Assembly (NCBI GenBank): GCA_027627225.1
Contig: CM051033.1
Span: 49,350,516 to 49,414,515 of the forward strand
Direction: 5' to 3'
Source: Congeria kusceri
Taxonomy: Eukaryota; Mollusca; Bivalvia; Myida; Dreissenidae
DNA: 64,000 nucleotides
Position numbers and translations under genes: made by a program. Under the pieces are notes generated by a model. The model was not told the DNA's origin. It was given only the letters and a program-made list of their open reading frames with translations, and did no database searches. Below, one piece after another: positions 1-14,234 of the stretch (position 1 is the first letter of the stretch; every line of letters begins with the position of its first letter).

Positions 1-1483
1 GTACTTCAAATGATGTAATTGACAGAAAATAAATCGAAGTCACTTGCAGAACGAGTATACACCCGTTGCTGTGTTACTGTTTTCCTGTGTGAGCAATACA
101 TCTCGAGACAAGAACGCGCACGTTAATCCCTAGGACGCCCGTGACTTTGCGTGCTTTTCACGTGGATATGCATGGCTTTAGCGTATAGAACGATTGCATC
201 ACAAACGGGATGTTTCGGGTTTTAATCTCCGTTGTTATTATCGCATGTTGTAATTATGAATGGTAATTATTAAATAGAAGCCATGGGACCAACCAATATA
301 CTATGCTCGTAATCGATGACATGGCATCGATAAATATTGTTCGGATTTTGTGTATCTACGTTGCGAGATCTGCAGAAATTAAAAATTAGCATGTCATCTG
401 GTCACATTGTCTACACTATTGTACAGAACAAACATTAACTTGCGGATTCAGGATTCCGTAGAAAACATACAATATCACCGGTCATATGATAAAACACTTC
501 TTGATTTAATAAATATACATGTTTTCAGAATATAAAAACAAATAATAATTAAAATACATATTTTAAAGATGACGCAATCAAGGCAAACTCGAATGATTCC
601 TATGTGTGTTATTGTTAATAAAACACAAGAAACATCGGCTGTAGGGAGATGCTTAAAGTGTGTTAAATTGTTAAAGAATTATTGTACACTTGTCATATAT
701 TGAAATATTTTACCTACTTCAAATCATTTACATGTAATTGACAGAAAATAAGTGACAGACGATAATTAGGCTTAGAGGGACTCTTCACATGTTCTCATAA
801 CTTTTAAGTAATCTGAAACGTTGTCAACATTTACTTTCTCATTAGACGATTCTAATATCTCTAAACTAAGTGTCAATCACATGTCAACTATAACAAACCA
901 ATCATATGCACCAGTGTAACATTCTGTATAAGAGCAATTACTGTCAACGCTAAAGAATGGAGAACATAAGCATGGAGAACATTAATTCTGATAAATTAAC
1001 ATTTATATTATGAATATAATGATTTACACGTTTAACATATAACACATATACTGTATTGCCCTTTGTACTACTTTATTTTCGCATTTTTAACAATACATGT
1101 ATATCATTTTGGCATTTTCTACAGTTATTGTTTAAAAACACGTATGACAGTAATTGCAATGTACTCTCATTAACTAATCAGAGTTATTGACAAGCGATTA
1201 TACATTTCTACGTTTAAAAATTAAGTCATTTTCCAGGTTCGTATTTTATTCAATATGTTCTCATTTCCTGGAATGTCTTGTTCTAATTGGATGTAATCCA
1301 TATCAGGTATCTACCAATTATAAACTATAGCATGTCTGCCGCATGCAATCGTATTATATATGGCCAGAAGTTGGTATATGCTTGTCATTTTAGCAATAAA
1401 AGATGTATAGTTATATATATGATACGTTTAATAATTATTTTTAAGGACCCTTCTTCCACGATACAATAATTTGCTGCGATTTG

Positions 1484-1975
1484 TCAGTCCATATCAAGGA
1501 CACGTTCATGTTTCGAAATCGTGAAATGAAGCCATACACAGATGTGCGTTGAGATTTGTAAATCCATATCAAGGACACGAACATGGTTCGAAATCATGAT
1601 ATGAAGCCATACAATAATGTGCGCTGAGATTTGGAAATCCATATAAAGAACACGAACATGTTTCGAAATCATGATATGAAGCCATACAATGATGTTCGCT
1701 GAGATTTATAAATCCATTCTCAAGGTTACGAACATGTTTCAAAATAATTATATGAAGCCATACAATAACGTGCTGAGATTTGTCCATCCATATCAAGGAC
1801 ACGAACATGTTTCGAAATCATGATATGGAGCTATACAATGATGTGCGCTGAGATTAATAAATTCATTCCAAGCACACTAGCATGTTCAAAATCATGATAT
1901 GCTGACGTGCTGAGATTTGTGAATACATATTAAGGACACACGTACATGTCATGTTTAGAAATCATGATGGGATGC
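1484..1975. repeat. Tandem repeat, about 75-bp unit, ~6-7 copies
   Basis: The word tccatatcaaggacacg recurs at about 1,488, 1,563, 1,638, 1,713, 1,787 and 1,863, followed by a shorter, eroded copy near 1,924. Each unit also holds ttcgaaatcatgatatg and gccatacaa. Copies differ by substitutions and small indels, so the array is old. Two minus-strand ORFs across it are translations of the repeat and not genes. Confidence 0.85.
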
Positions 1976-2099
1976 ACAAACCATCACATAACATTCCATA
2001 AACTCTCTTAATCAATATTAATGTATTAAGGCTAATTTAAATTACAGAATGGCTAACACGCTTATAAACACTTTGTTAGAATATTTTGTTTGCTTAATT

Positions 2100-2560
2100 A
2101 TCCAATTCAATTCAATTCAATTTTTATTGGTATATTTCCTTTGACCCTTGCAAACACATATATCTTCACAATATTTTCAATACACACATATGAAAAAAAG
2201 TTACAACAACTTTACATAATTATGAGCTAGGTTGCAATATATTTCTCCTTTCAAAAGCATAAAACAAGTACATGGCAATATTTCAATATTTTTGATCACT
2301 TCTCAATCACTGAGCTCATAATAACATTGGATTTATTTATTTTTTTTACCGTAAAGAGCGTTTCTAATACTAAGAAGGAATATACGAGTATGTTTCGCGC
2401 AGTTCCATGCAATTGGGAGAATTAAAAAGAAAATGAAACTCATTTTCAATACATGTTTTGCAAAATGGACCAAACCTATTTTCCCTATCGACATTTTTAA
2501 TGCGACCATTTTCAGCCATAAGCATATGTTAAGTTGTCCGGAAACATACATACGCGTTTT
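2100..2560 (-). pseudogene. LINE 3'-end remnant (C-terminal ORF2 tail plus 3' UTR)
   Basis: On the minus strand a broken frame around 2,400-2,500 reads like the zinc-knuckle tail after a non-LTR reverse transcriptase, with spaced C..C and H/C positions and an ENEFHFLL-like stretch, interrupted by stops. Downstream, at the + strand left end, lies a 3' tail of repeated ttcaa units (2,101-2,125), as is typical of CR1/L2-class elements. No reverse transcriptase core is present, so only the last few hundred bases were copied or survive. The 72-aa minus ORF here is the wrong frame of this remnant. Confidence 0.6.
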
Positions 2561-3169
2561 CTAAACGTACGTTCTGTTAATCAATAATGTTTGATGTATG
2601 TATTAGGGTAAACCCTCTTTTAGTTATCAATTTTGAAAACTAACTGCATTACTCAAAATATGCATGTACAAAACGTATTTCAATATTTGAAAATCACTTA
2701 GCAAAAATTCATTTTTATTAACAACCCCTTGCTGTTCTTATTCGTATCCAAATCACTTGAATGAAATTCACTTTTTAGATCTGATGTTTAATACATTCTC
2801 TTTGTGAAATTCTCGTATACGAGGGGTGATCCAGAATTAACCGGACTGGCCTTGTATTTTATTTATTTTGGACAATATACTGCAGCATTATGGATAAAAT
2901 ACAGTCTTTCGCATTGTGCGATTTAAATAAAATTAATATGTTCTGTCATGATTTATCTTAAAAAAAGAATACGTGATAAATTGAATGACACTACATCAAA
3001 AATGTGCAGGAAAATGAACAAAATTGCTTTGAATTAAAACCGGTTTTAGTAGGAATCGGAATTTAAGATTGAAGTAGGACATTGATGTATTGAGATTAAT
3101 GTATCCAATGTTTGCCAAAAGTAAAAAAATGAACCAAAATAAAAGTGTTGTTTGGACAGTTATATACAC
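2561..3169. other. AT-rich spacer inside V1
   Basis: I see no gene, RNA or clear repeat here. The sequence is AT-rich and frames are closed. Confidence 0.5.
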
Positions 3170-3389
3170 AGTGGAGGTTAAGAATGTCATACTTTGTAAT
3201 GTTAGCAAGTGATTGACATATTCAATTTCTTGAAGAAGATATTTCAGTCACGGTGAATGCCAATATTATTATTATTATTAATATTTATATCAATATTAAT
3301 ATAATTACTATTATTACTATTATAAGAAGTAGTAGTAGTAGTAGAAGTAGTAGTATTAGTAGTAGTATTAGTATCAGTATAAGTGGTAA

Positions 3390-3486
<97 letters not shown>

Positions 3487-3609
3487 TGTAATAGTAGTAG
3501 TGTCATCAGCATCATTGGCATTCACCGTGACTGAAGTAGCTTCTTTAAGGTTCTGAATGTGCCATTCACTTGTTCACATTACAAAGTATGACATTCTTAA
3601 CCACAACTA
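3170..3609. mobile_element. Foldback (long inverted repeat) element with a microsatellite core
   Basis: The left arm (~3,170-3,264) and right arm (~3,516-3,609) are inverted copies of about 94 bases. They share gttaagaatgtcatacttt, acaagtga and cagtcacggtgaatgccaat, with scattered mismatches. Between the arms lies an (ATT)n then (AGT)n tract. The structure is a non-autonomous foldback or MITE-like element whose centre is a microsatellite, comparable in design to the microsatellite-cored elements reported from bivalves. No transposase is encoded. The three ~80-93 aa ORFs crossing it are translations of the repeats. Confidence 0.8.
3325..3502. repeat. (AGT)n microsatellite in foldback element
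   Basis: A near-pure AGT run, with interruptions at the left end. It is preceded by an ATT-rich tract at 3,264-3,324. It sits between the inverted arms of the foldback element. Confidence 0.95.
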
Positions 3610-5585
3610 CTTCACTTTAGCAAATGTTTATTACTAAACGCTTTCATAGAGAACATACCAGAAACACCAAGTTTCCACATTTACATAACGGGTAGCTTTC
3701 ATTTTAAATGAGACGGACATATAATTTGAAATATGTGTGTGGTGATCTGTCTTCGAAATAAAAAATCAACATAAGAAAGCTTTGGCAGGTGCCACGTTAT
3801 GACACGATTTAAATTTAAATTAGTGTCTGGAGCGCTATCACGAGGATCATGTCTTTAGAACTTAGAAGAGGTATGGTTTATAACGTTGAATGCTAGAATC
3901 GTTTTACTGGAACGGTTCAAAGGCCATACAAATTAGTTGCGCTGTAACACAATCATATATCGCAACTTTAAATGTTGATCAAACATATTGCAATAAGCTC
4001 AAGATATAATCTGCAAAAGATCACATACTCTGTCTTTGAAATTAAATGTCGATTATTGACATTCTAAACGGCTGTACATAAATTATGGTTGCAATGTTCA
4101 TGCCAGTTTTATTTGCTGCAACTCTAACAGTATCCAGTATTAAAACAAGATTATCTTATTTCAATAAGTGGCAGAAAGTAAACATTGGGTATGAATTTAT
4201 CGCGATTTGCGAAATGTGCGAGGTCTGTATACTCAGTAGACAATGAAATCTAAATATAACCACACAGAACATTCGTAGTTATCAAATTGTTTTCGTTTTC
4301 GGAATCGAACCCTTGGATTAATAATGGTAAGTTTCTTTATAAAGCTGTAATCATTTGTGCAATGAGGCCAAACATGGAATAGACAGAAAAAGTAATGGTA
4401 TATTTATACTAGCATTGTTTGTCTGCATTTAGTCATGCACGGAATGGGAATTCCCTAGCATAAATAAGTCCTACTTAAACGTTGTTTATCTGCATTAAGG
4501 ACGCGTCTAGGATAATTCATACTGTGTAGAACTGCATAACGACATTCAAGAATAACACAACGGCCATATATTTCTTTGATATGTTTATCCTGTAATAAGA
4601 TATTTCATATTGGTCGAGTAAATGGAATGTCAATCATGTATGCAAATAATTCCGCAAGTGACATCAAAATGACGTTCTGGAAGAGTGAGGTATACTAATT
4701 ATGGTAAGCAATCGTAAACTCGTGATTGTTGATTTATATACTATTCAATAATGGACAGATGTATCTGGGTCATTTTGGATGGACCCATCAAACTTATTAA
4801 AAGTTTGAAATCATTATCATACTGTGGTTTTGTTTACAGTCTTTTATTGTCCTCTAAGTTCTACATAAACATTCACTAACGCTATGTTTCGTCTGTAAGC
4901 TCGACGACAATATGTCTAGCAGATGTTATTAGGTATGAACATAAGACATCATTTATAAATAATTGATTCCGTCTTCAGTGACATAATTTGAACTATTAGT
5001 TAGTAAATGTACTGGTTTAATATATTCCAAACAATTACATATAAACAATTATTCTAACTGGGAAATATTATATCAAATATGCTATCTAGTATATGGCATT
5101 TTTGCTTAATTTCGTAGGGTATTACATACCAAAAATTTACAGAGTGCACTGTTTTTTCTTTCGAAAAAAGATCAAACGATTAATGTATAATTTATAACTA
5201 TTATTCGCAGAAGATTTAGACAAACAGGCTAACACCACACTTTCAGTTATATATCATTTATAAAACGAATATTGATAGAAACTACCCGAAAACATAACTT
5301 AACGCTACATTATCGCGCATCAAACCTGAAACATTTGTATTATTTTGTAAATAAAGCGTATGCATTATTTTACTAATTGTTATCTTGAAGAAAGCTATCA
5401 AGTTTAACCAGTTCATTGGACTTGGAATGTCCCTGTGAGTCTTTTTAGAAGCCCAAAGAACACAATTAATTTAGGCTCGTCTTTGGATCATCGTGATTGC
5501 TTTCCATTTGCATAAATGCAAACCCATCATTCAATCAATTTGTGTGACCTATATACGAAATCCAAGCAGAGTTGATGATCAAATA

Positions 5586-5912
5586 TAGGAATAATGAAAC
5601 TCTAGAGACATCATCAGGAGAGAAACCCGTATTACCATCCACTAGTCTATATTTGAGGTAAGTGACCAATTGCCTATGCAATACAAAAAATACACACAAC
5701 ATAAAAATATAAAAATGATTAAAAACTGGGCTCACCGCCATGGAACGGTCAATGCAAAGCAGTTGGGGGTTTAAACAGGTTTAAAGGCATGCCACACTTA
5801 GCCCAGAATTAATCACAAAACACATACTTGCAAACAAGCTGCAACATCATAGCATTGCAATTCAAATTAAATAGTAATAAAATAAAATATTAATTCAATT
5901 GAATTAATATTT
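5586..5912 (-). mobile_element. SINE-like interspersed repeat, copy 1
   Basis: This copy matches 51,115-51,448 along its whole length: aataatgaaactc, catcatcaggagagaaac, gtgaccaattgcctat, ggtttaaaggcatgcc, agcccagaattaatcaca and a right end attaattcaattgaatta. It shows no coding frame. In copy 2 the minus strand has a box-B-like gttcaaatc, so a Pol III SINE is possible, but I cannot show a full promoter or tail. The 68-aa minus ORF is part of the repeat and has a counterpart only in fragments. Confidence 0.6.
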
Positions 5913-7500
5913 AATTACTCAATGTTTTAATGTTCATCAGAGCAACATAATGCTACTTTATGAGCATAATTTAAGCATACTTTTCAATTATCATGTGACT
6001 TGGTAACTCGATGGACATTTCCTTACGGTTGTAAGCGTGTGGTAGTTTAAATCGACATTCTGTACTCTTTTCAAGAGAATACGGTCAAATGATATGCATT
6101 ATCGATTATAAATACCAAGTTATTTGCTTCTATATGATTTAAAAATGATATACGTTATGGTTGAATATGGTATAACTTCGTCTATGAATTATTGTCAGAA
6201 TGTTAGAGCATGTTTAATATAATCAACGTCTAAATTAATAAAATAATATCAATCAGAAACAAACCAGATTACTTTAGTTTCTGAAGTGCTAGAACATAAT
6301 GAGCTATTCATCATGTATAACACCAGGTTGTACTATTATTTACTTGTCACAATATGTAGAAACATTATGCGAATTGATGACGACCGAACATGCTGAAATA
6401 TCTTAAATGCATTATGTTGCAACACTTATTGCAACGACCACCTGAATCTCAATTACATGTATGAACTCTAATAAACTATATAATATAATATGCTACTAGT
6501 ACTTACAATATGATTATTACTGAGTGTCATAACCTTTGAGCGAATTTGAAATATTAACAATGAAACATTAAAGGCGCAGTGTGCTATGGATTGTCCATTG
6601 TTTTACAATGTCGCCATTTTAAAGACACGTTTACCAGTTATTGTACTGTGTTACTACTCACATGTACCTACGTATATTGGTTTACATCCATAACGTGTAT
6701 ACCTGTATCAGCATCTAGCAATACTTTGTCGAGATTTCATTAATTGCAACTATTAATTCATGTAAGGTATGGGATTTAAATATCTCGTTTATATTCAACA
6801 TTAAATTAGCTAAGAACACCTCTAATAGGTGGTATTACAAATCAGCTGTATTGCTCTATTCAGTACACATGAACCAATAACAACATAATATTTTGCACTC
6901 TTTTGATTAGCCTATGCATTTCAGACTTTTACAATGATGATTTTTTATAAAACTCATTTAAGGTGATAAAACATCCTGTTTTTGTACATTTACTCTGTCT
7001 GTAAGGATTTATTTTCGGCGAAAGATCGTATAAAGCTAAATTGAAAATGTGTAAGATAGTTGAATAAATCCCTTCGCTAAAGATTTGAGGAACCGATTGT
7101 AGAATTAATGCAATTTGCAAAGGCATGATTCCAGTCAACACCATGCTGCATATCAAGGTTTTTTAAAACACATACATTGCATACGCAATTACACACCATG
7201 CAATTAAAAGGACATACAAAGAAAACTGTGCGTATGCATTGGAAGAGGAAAGCGACCTTTAAGTAAGAACTAGAAAACGTGGAAATAACACGAGAGACAC
7301 TTGACAAACAAACCCGAGGATCAATATATTTCAACAGAAGATTTTTTTGGTGCCTGATTACACAGTTTATGTCGTCTCTGCAAGTGGATTTAAATGCGTA
7401 TAAGATATACATCAGTCTGCTTTTCAAAAAAAATTCCAAACATAAAGACAAGCAAACTCCAGTACAGAAAAGGTTGACGTTAAATATACGTAAAATAAAC

Positions 7501-9300
7501 TTCAAACAGTTTGTTAAACATTTACTTACCCAAACTGATATTAATTATGACGTCTACATTTTTGTCAATATATGATGGTTAAAAAAAAACAACATTATAA
7601 AATGATATACTAATTCTCGCTCAAATTCTCTGTCTGTCGAATAAAACTTCTGGAGTTGATTTTAATGAGATTGATAGAATAGCTACATATATTTGCATTA
7701 CCAGTATCGATTGAATACTTTCATTAAGTATGGTATGAAGTAAGAACCAAAATACACTGGTTGTTATTATGATGATGCTAATTAATCGCGTATGTATTGA
7801 AGTTTCTCTATTCCATTTAATTAAAACTTATTCGCAAATAATGTACACAAGTTGAAATGGAAGTTGTAAATTTACGTTGTTTTTCTCTCGCCAGGTTGTG
7901 ACTTTATATTTTTAAACAGTACTATAAAGATCTTGATTTTATTACATTTTCTATTATTTGCAGTTCAGTTCAGTTAAGCAGATATTTTATATTGCTGTTA
8001 TATGTATTATTCTGTTGCTGTATCTGTTTGGTAATTTGTTATATTTATATCTGAATAATTGAATTATTTGGATTTAATGCTATTATGTATTGATTGTTTA
8101 AAGAAAGAAATGTGTACTCTACATTCTTTAATAATAATTAATATAGTATTAATTTGTGAAAACTATAATGTTATTTTATGTTCAGGCTTTTCCTCCTGGA
8201 ATTGTGATACAGTGGTAATAAACATCGAACTTGCTTGTTGAATGGTTTTCGTTATGACTTCAACAACAAAGACCCTGTAACAAAAGGCGCCACGCGAAAA
8301 AAAAATGCACAATTTCGAGGACAATAGTGTATCATAAACATGAAGTATCATTTCGACAGATTGGTGAATTGTTCACAGTACCTTTAATGTCATTGGTGTA
8401 CTTTAAACTTATTAAAATTATTAGTATTCCTAATGTATTCCTGGACCGTGAACTATTGCCATATGTGAGTATGTGGTGCACTTTATATTCCATAAATACT
8501 ATCATAAGAGCTTTCAGTATTTGAAAAGCGCTTTATGTTAAGAACACCTTGCGCTCTTTCAAATAAATGCCGGAAAGAAAAAAAAAATGAAATGCCCAAT
8601 ATATTAACGTTAAAGGTTCCCGTGTGATTAAAATAAAAGCAATATGACATCGTCATACGGAACAACAAATGTAATACTTATCATTGAACATAACTCTCTA
8701 AGACAGTCGTTATGATGCTGAAAAGGACACAGTATTGTTGTACGTAAATGGCGAACATTTAAGATCAAATTGTCTGAGTAAATTTCAGCTGTTTCTAACA
8801 GAAATGTACACAATAAAGTAACAATACAATGTTTAAAAATACCGAACATTATTAATCGTTTAGCAATATAAACGAAGGCCAATGACGTCGGATATATTAC
8901 AAATATACACATATATAATGCACTACACGTAATGACATATTGTTCCGAATCCGAAATTAATGCAAGCAAGTATTTAATGTGGAACACTAGTTTTTGCATC
9001 TTATATTATTTCATGGGATACACACTTTATATTATTTAGTTCAAATAAATGATAATATCGGTTCTTGTCGTGAAAAAATGCGTTAACAATGACCTGGTCA
9101 TGTTAATATTTGTAATAGTTCGTACACAAAATAGCATTGAGCTACTTAATGGTAAGAACGGTAACTAGTCGATGACAACGTGTTGACTATTTGAATATAT
9201 TGCAAGTATGTTGTTTGTGTCATTTTTTAAATCGCGGGCAACTTTAAAATAACGACAAGTCAACGTTTGGTTACATTGTACTTTTAATCTATCCAGACTA
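7501..9300. other. Spacer between V1 and V2
   Basis: AT-rich sequence with no recognised gene. The longest frame (8,628-8,999, minus, 123 codons) has no recognisable domain, and its composition is like that of random AT-rich ORFs nearby. I leave it out. Confidence 0.4.
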
Positions 9301-12300
9301 AGCACGGTCTGATTCGTGTACAAAACAACGGTTCAACATTCGTTTAACACATTTTTGTTGGTTTTTGCGATTTGAAAACATATCATATCACCGGCAGTGA
9401 TATGGTGAAACACTTCGTGCTTTATATAAATACTTTCAGAAAAGAAACCAAAACAAGGGCAATACTCGTAAGACACATTTACAGGATGACGAATGCAAAA
9501 CAAACTCTAATGATTCATGTATGCGTGCAATTGTTAATAAACGTGAAGGAGAATTTACAGTAGACGAATGCTTGAAACGCGTTCAATTATTAAAACACAA
9601 TCATGCATACTTTGTCAAATATCTTAGCTACTTCAAATAATATATTTGGAAGACATAATGCGACACGCCATACTAAGGTTTAAAATTAGAAGGACTATTC
9701 ATATGCTCATCATAACTTGTAATTGTTCTGAAACGTTGTCAACATTTACTTCCTCACTCAACGATTCTGATAAATCTTAAATGTCAATCACATGTTCAAT
9801 TAGTTCAATTCCAAAAACAGCAAAAACATTCTGCTCATTAGTAGAATTTTCTATATCTTTTATATCATTACTCCGACTGACTGATAAGCGATAGTAAATG
9901 TCTATGTAAAACCATTTAATTTTCCCAATTCCCGGAATTTTTTATTTAATTTGAAGTAATCTTTAAACTATATCTAATAATTATGGGAAATAATATGTTT
10001 GATGCATGCACTCGTATTATATATGGACAAAAGATGTAAAATACTAGCCATGTTTAGGAATTACCATCTCACCACAACGCATATATTGTCTGTAGTTGTA
10101 ATAATGTATTTAATTAAATGCACATTAATTTAAAAATACACGCGGATATACCTTTGTTACACATATTAGTTTCCTTACAATGTGCATGTATGCCATTTAT
10201 TTAATAAACTTCATTTTTAAAACATTGTCTTCTTAAGAAATCTTGTTTTTTTTCATACACCTTTCAATTTCGGATGTTATAATGCAGCATTATATATGAA
10301 TGTCTCAATTCAGTCTTTCCAATTGTGCGTTTTCTTATAGTGTTAGAAGGTCTAATACCATTAAACGATACTTTCATAGAAACAGTGTTTAGTATTGCCT
10401 TCTAAACACCATTATTGCAAAAAGCAAGATCGGGTTGTTTAACAAATTAATTCTATGACTATGTATGTGTGTATTAGGTATCACGATCTTGAGCAGTAGA
10501 TCTAAAAAACATCTTGTTTAATGAGACATCAGTTTCAACTTCAAAATATGGTCACACTTTTGAATTGCCTAAGCCTGCGATTGAAAACATTGTATCACAT
10601 TTGAAACGTATAGTGTTGGTAGGAATTCAAGTGTTTGAAAACCCCATAGAGTAGAATATATGGTGTAATGGAACTTAAATGACTGCTGATAAAAAATATA
10701 ACTACACCTCGAGTTACAGATTTGTATATAATGTCAATAAGGGGCATTATGCACCTGATAAAATATTATGGATATTGCGGGAATTTACATACATATAAAT
10801 GTTAATTGTGCATCAGCATATAGACCCAAGATGCATGTGCAAGCTAAGCATTCATTTCTTCAAAGTTTCCTTTATTTCAGCAAATGATTGTTTTATTACA
10901 AAATGTTTGCACAACGCGGAAAGCACTAACTTAAATTAATACATTCATGATACATCCCGACATTTTATATTATAAACAGATATTTAAAGGTTCAGTACAT
11001 TTCTTTAACTTTTTTAAATTTAAAATGAGTGGCATTCTAAATCTCCATCAAAGCAAATGATTTAGGATTGTTACTTTATAGCTTTCATTCAAAAACACAA
11101 ATGTTTCACATTAAATTAGTGCGAACGCTTTCATTGTTAGTGAAACGGAAATCCAATCTGCAGCATGTGTGTGGTGATCTGTATACACCAACACAAGCAA
11201 GAAAGCTGTGACAGGCGCCACAGTATAACAAGAAAATTAATGACAACGTTCAATTATCGTATGGATCGCTATCCCGAGGGTCATGTCTTTATATAACTTC
11301 GAAGATGTCGGCTATATAAAGTTTAATGCTAGAATCATTTTACGAAAATGCCTTCGGTGCATACACAAATGCCTTCGGTGCATACACATTGATTCACTCG
11401 AACTGTTCAAATGACATACATTGTGGTTGTGTTTTAAAGATTATAGCGTCAGTCATTTGGTATAACTTGCATGTTAAAACGTGCTGGTTGGAACTATCGT
11501 CTTAACAAACCTGATGATATACACATGTATATGGCAGGACTAAAATGAAATTACCATAGTTCCGGGAGGAGCAGCATTTAATGAGCTTTATTCAGTTCTT
11601 TAATTGTTTTTGATGTAATATTAATTACTCGTAACATAAACATATATCGCCACATGTCATCTAATCATATTGCAATATGTTTAAGATATAATCTGCAAAG
11701 GTTAATATACTGTGTCATTGCAATTCATTGCAATATCAATTATTAACATTCTAACCAGCTGCACATATTTTTGTGCTTGCTCAAATTCTGACAATATTCA
11801 GTATTACAACATGAGTATTTTATTTCAGAAAGCGTCAGAAAGTAAGCATTGGGTATGCAATTCATCGCGAATATTCCGCGACATGCGTGAATCCTCTATA
11901 ATAAAGAATACATACAAAAAATCATGACGCATCAAGTTCGACATTAATACGTTTCTGCAATTAAATATCCAATATGACCAATCGGAATGTTTGTTGTTAC
12001 CAAATAGGTATTTTTTCGGAAAGGAACCCTTGAATGGATAATAATAAGTTGGTTAATAACGTTGTAAACATTGGTGTAGTGATTGCCATCAAAAAAGACA
12101 TGCAATACGATAAATTCATACTAGCACTTTGTATAAACTGGAGTTTCCCTAAATTAAATAAGTCGTATTCAAAGTTATGTATCTGCATCAACGATGTGTC
12201 TAGCATTATTCACATTGTGTAGAACTGCATAACGACATGCACGCATAACACAACCGACCACCATACGGGATTGTCAATAAAGGCGAATTTTAATGAAAAT

Positions 12301-14100
12301 GATTTGACACTGAGGATTTTCTTTGCTATGTGTATCCTCTAATAAGGCGTTTCATATTGCTGGGGTAAATGGAATGTCAATTAAATATGAAAAAAATCAA
12401 GAGAGAAAGCAAAATGACGGTCTGGAAGAGTGAGATATACTAATGTGTGTGAGCAATCATAGTGCTTTCAATTGAATCAGTTACACTTATATAAGGTTGT
12501 ATTGCTGAAACGTATATAACATCAATACAAAACAAAGTGGACTGTTTTAAATATGCATTGCGATAATTGCCGATTTCGGCCGAGTGTTTGTGTCAAAAAC
12601 GTAGTCCGTTTACTCTTGCTACTAGTAAAATACGGAATCAGAAAACACTAGTATTAGTATACTTTTCATAAAAAAAAAGATTTCAAGTTTGACCAAAAGT
12701 TTACACAATTCTTGTCACATGTATTCCGATTGTTGCGTTATATATGAGAGGTGTTTGCAAATTAAAGGACAAATATATATGTGTCATTGGTGTTGGACCC
12801 ATCGAACTAATTCAAAGTTTTAAAACATTATTATAATTATAATGTTATGCCTAAACATAATGTTATGTATGTTGTTTGTGTGCGCTAAAGGTTCTACATA
12901 AATAGTCTACGTGGAACTAACGCTACGTTGCTTCTGTAAGGATAATTGACTTCTTCTCTCAATAAGAAATACGAGTATGAGCATCTTCTTAAGCTCAACG
13001 ACAATATGTTTATCAGATGTAATTTGTTATTAATTTAGCCATCATGTATAATTCATGTTCCACATCCTTAGCGACAGAAAACGTACTATTAATTAGTAAC
13101 AAAAAATCAAATATACTAACTGGAAAGTGTTAAATCAAATTTGCCAGCGATTAGATGATATATTTACTTAAATTCTTACAGTATAAACTTTTACAAAGTT
13201 GTTTGTATGTACCTGTTCTTAATTTCCTTTGCCAGATCAAACGATAACTGTTGAAAAAAATGCAATTTATATTATTTAAATATATTTAGTAACATGTTTA
13301 ACATTAAGCTAATTTAGAACGACTCGCATATGCGGCATTACAAACAATCGATACCAGTTATGCTGCACTTTTAGGAAAGGCCTATGCATTTCAGACTGAA
13401 CGATGGGGTTTTGATACGGCTCCATTTATTATTATAAAACATCCTGGTTTTGTACATTAAACCTGTCTGTCAGGATTTATTTTCGGCGATAACTCATATA
13501 AAGCTAAATGAAAAATGTGAAAGAAAAATCAAATAAATCCCTTGGCGATGGATTGGACCCTGGTTTGAGAATAAATGGTAATTTAAGATTACAGTAGGCC
13601 CATGATGCATGGCAAGGTTTCAATACCATTAAAACACATTATTTTTATAAGCAATCGCAGACCATCCAATCAAGACGATATATACATGTATATACATACA
13701 TTGTTTAACTGTGCGTGTGAATTGGAAGAAGTTAATAATCTTTAAATAAGACCAAGAAAAAATAGAAACAACAGAAAACTTACATTTGATAATCAATATA
13801 TCTCAATGTAAGATGTGTTCGGTGCATTATTACACAGATTACGTCGTCTCAACTAGTTGACGGAAGCCACACAAAATATCCATCAGGCTGCTTTTGGAAT
13901 GCTTTTTCTAAGATAAAGACGGGTAAACTGCAGTAGAAATAAAGGTTGATATTATTTGGTAAAACACACATTCAGCCATATACCATAATTTGATTGTAAA
14001 ACAGTTACTTAAACATGATGAAGTACGATTCGTACATTGTCGTAAACTTAGTATGATTGCATTAAAGAAATAATTGTAAGATATAAAATAGGATCTAACA
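9300..14100. repeat. Diverged large repeat unit V2 (non-coding)
   Basis: This unit is collinear with V1 (see V1 for block pairs). Its 10,800-10,970 block (attgtgcatcagc, gcacaacgc, attcatgata) also matches U1 at about 19,880-20,060. Its 11,131-11,340 block matches U1 at 21,530 and U3 at 43,200. It lacks the foldback and SINE-like copies present in V1. I see no conserved frame. This copy is shorter and looks closer to the ancestral arrangement. Confidence 0.7.
11346..11387. repeat. 21-bp perfect tandem duplication
   Basis: Two adjacent copies of a 21-base word containing gccttcggtgcatacac. They are identical, so the duplication is recent compared with the surrounding diverged unit. Confidence 0.9.
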
Positions 14101-14108
14101 CAAGTTGT

Positions 14109-14216
14109 CATTTCATACCATATTAAACGAATTAAGGAATTTTGTAAGAAAACGAGCCTATGGCGACCTTACTAACGAATTTCCTAGACGAGTTTAATAA
14201 AATATGGTATGAAATG
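14109..14216. repeat. Short foldback (inverted repeat)
   Basis: The left arm begins catttcataccatatt and the right arm ends with its exact complement aatatggtatgaaatg. Inner parts of the arms (aaac, gaatt) are weaker matches. The structure is about 108 bp with no coding capacity, consistent with a hairpin or MITE remnant at the right edge of V2. Confidence 0.7.
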
Positions 14217-14234
14217 TTAACGAGTGTCAGATCT

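Larger units (their letters stand above)
1..7500. repeat. Diverged large repeat unit V1 (non-coding)
   Basis: This is the first of at least six related large units. Blocks inside it recur in the same order in V2: 480-980 matches 9,390-9,830; 3,697-3,900 matches 11,131-11,340; 4,115-4,330 matches 11,780-12,030; 4,593-4,710 matches 12,342-12,465; 6,905-7,480 matches 13,385-13,960. The offset shrinks from about 8.9 kb to 6.5 kb, so V1 has gained insertions: a LINE remnant, a foldback element with a microsatellite and a SINE-like copy. The 3.7-kb block (key words gtgtggtgatctgt and aggtgccac) also recurs in U1 and U3. Reading frames are not conserved between copies, so I see no gene. The 1,287-1,469 ORF and others here are noise. 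Confidence 0.7.

Noticed and set aside
1484..1975. CRISPR-like regularly spaced repeat
   Set aside because: Units are contiguous ~75-bp tandem repeats without unique spacers, in an animal genome. The same holds for 63,680-64,000.
7077..7505. 142-codon minus-strand ORF
   Set aside because: It lies in a block repeated at 13,385-13,960, where the frame is broken, and it shows no domain or codon pattern. It is chance in AT-rich sequence.
8628..8999. 123-codon minus-strand ORF
   Set aside because: No recognisable domain, no flanking splice signals that extend it, and no counterpart elsewhere in the window.
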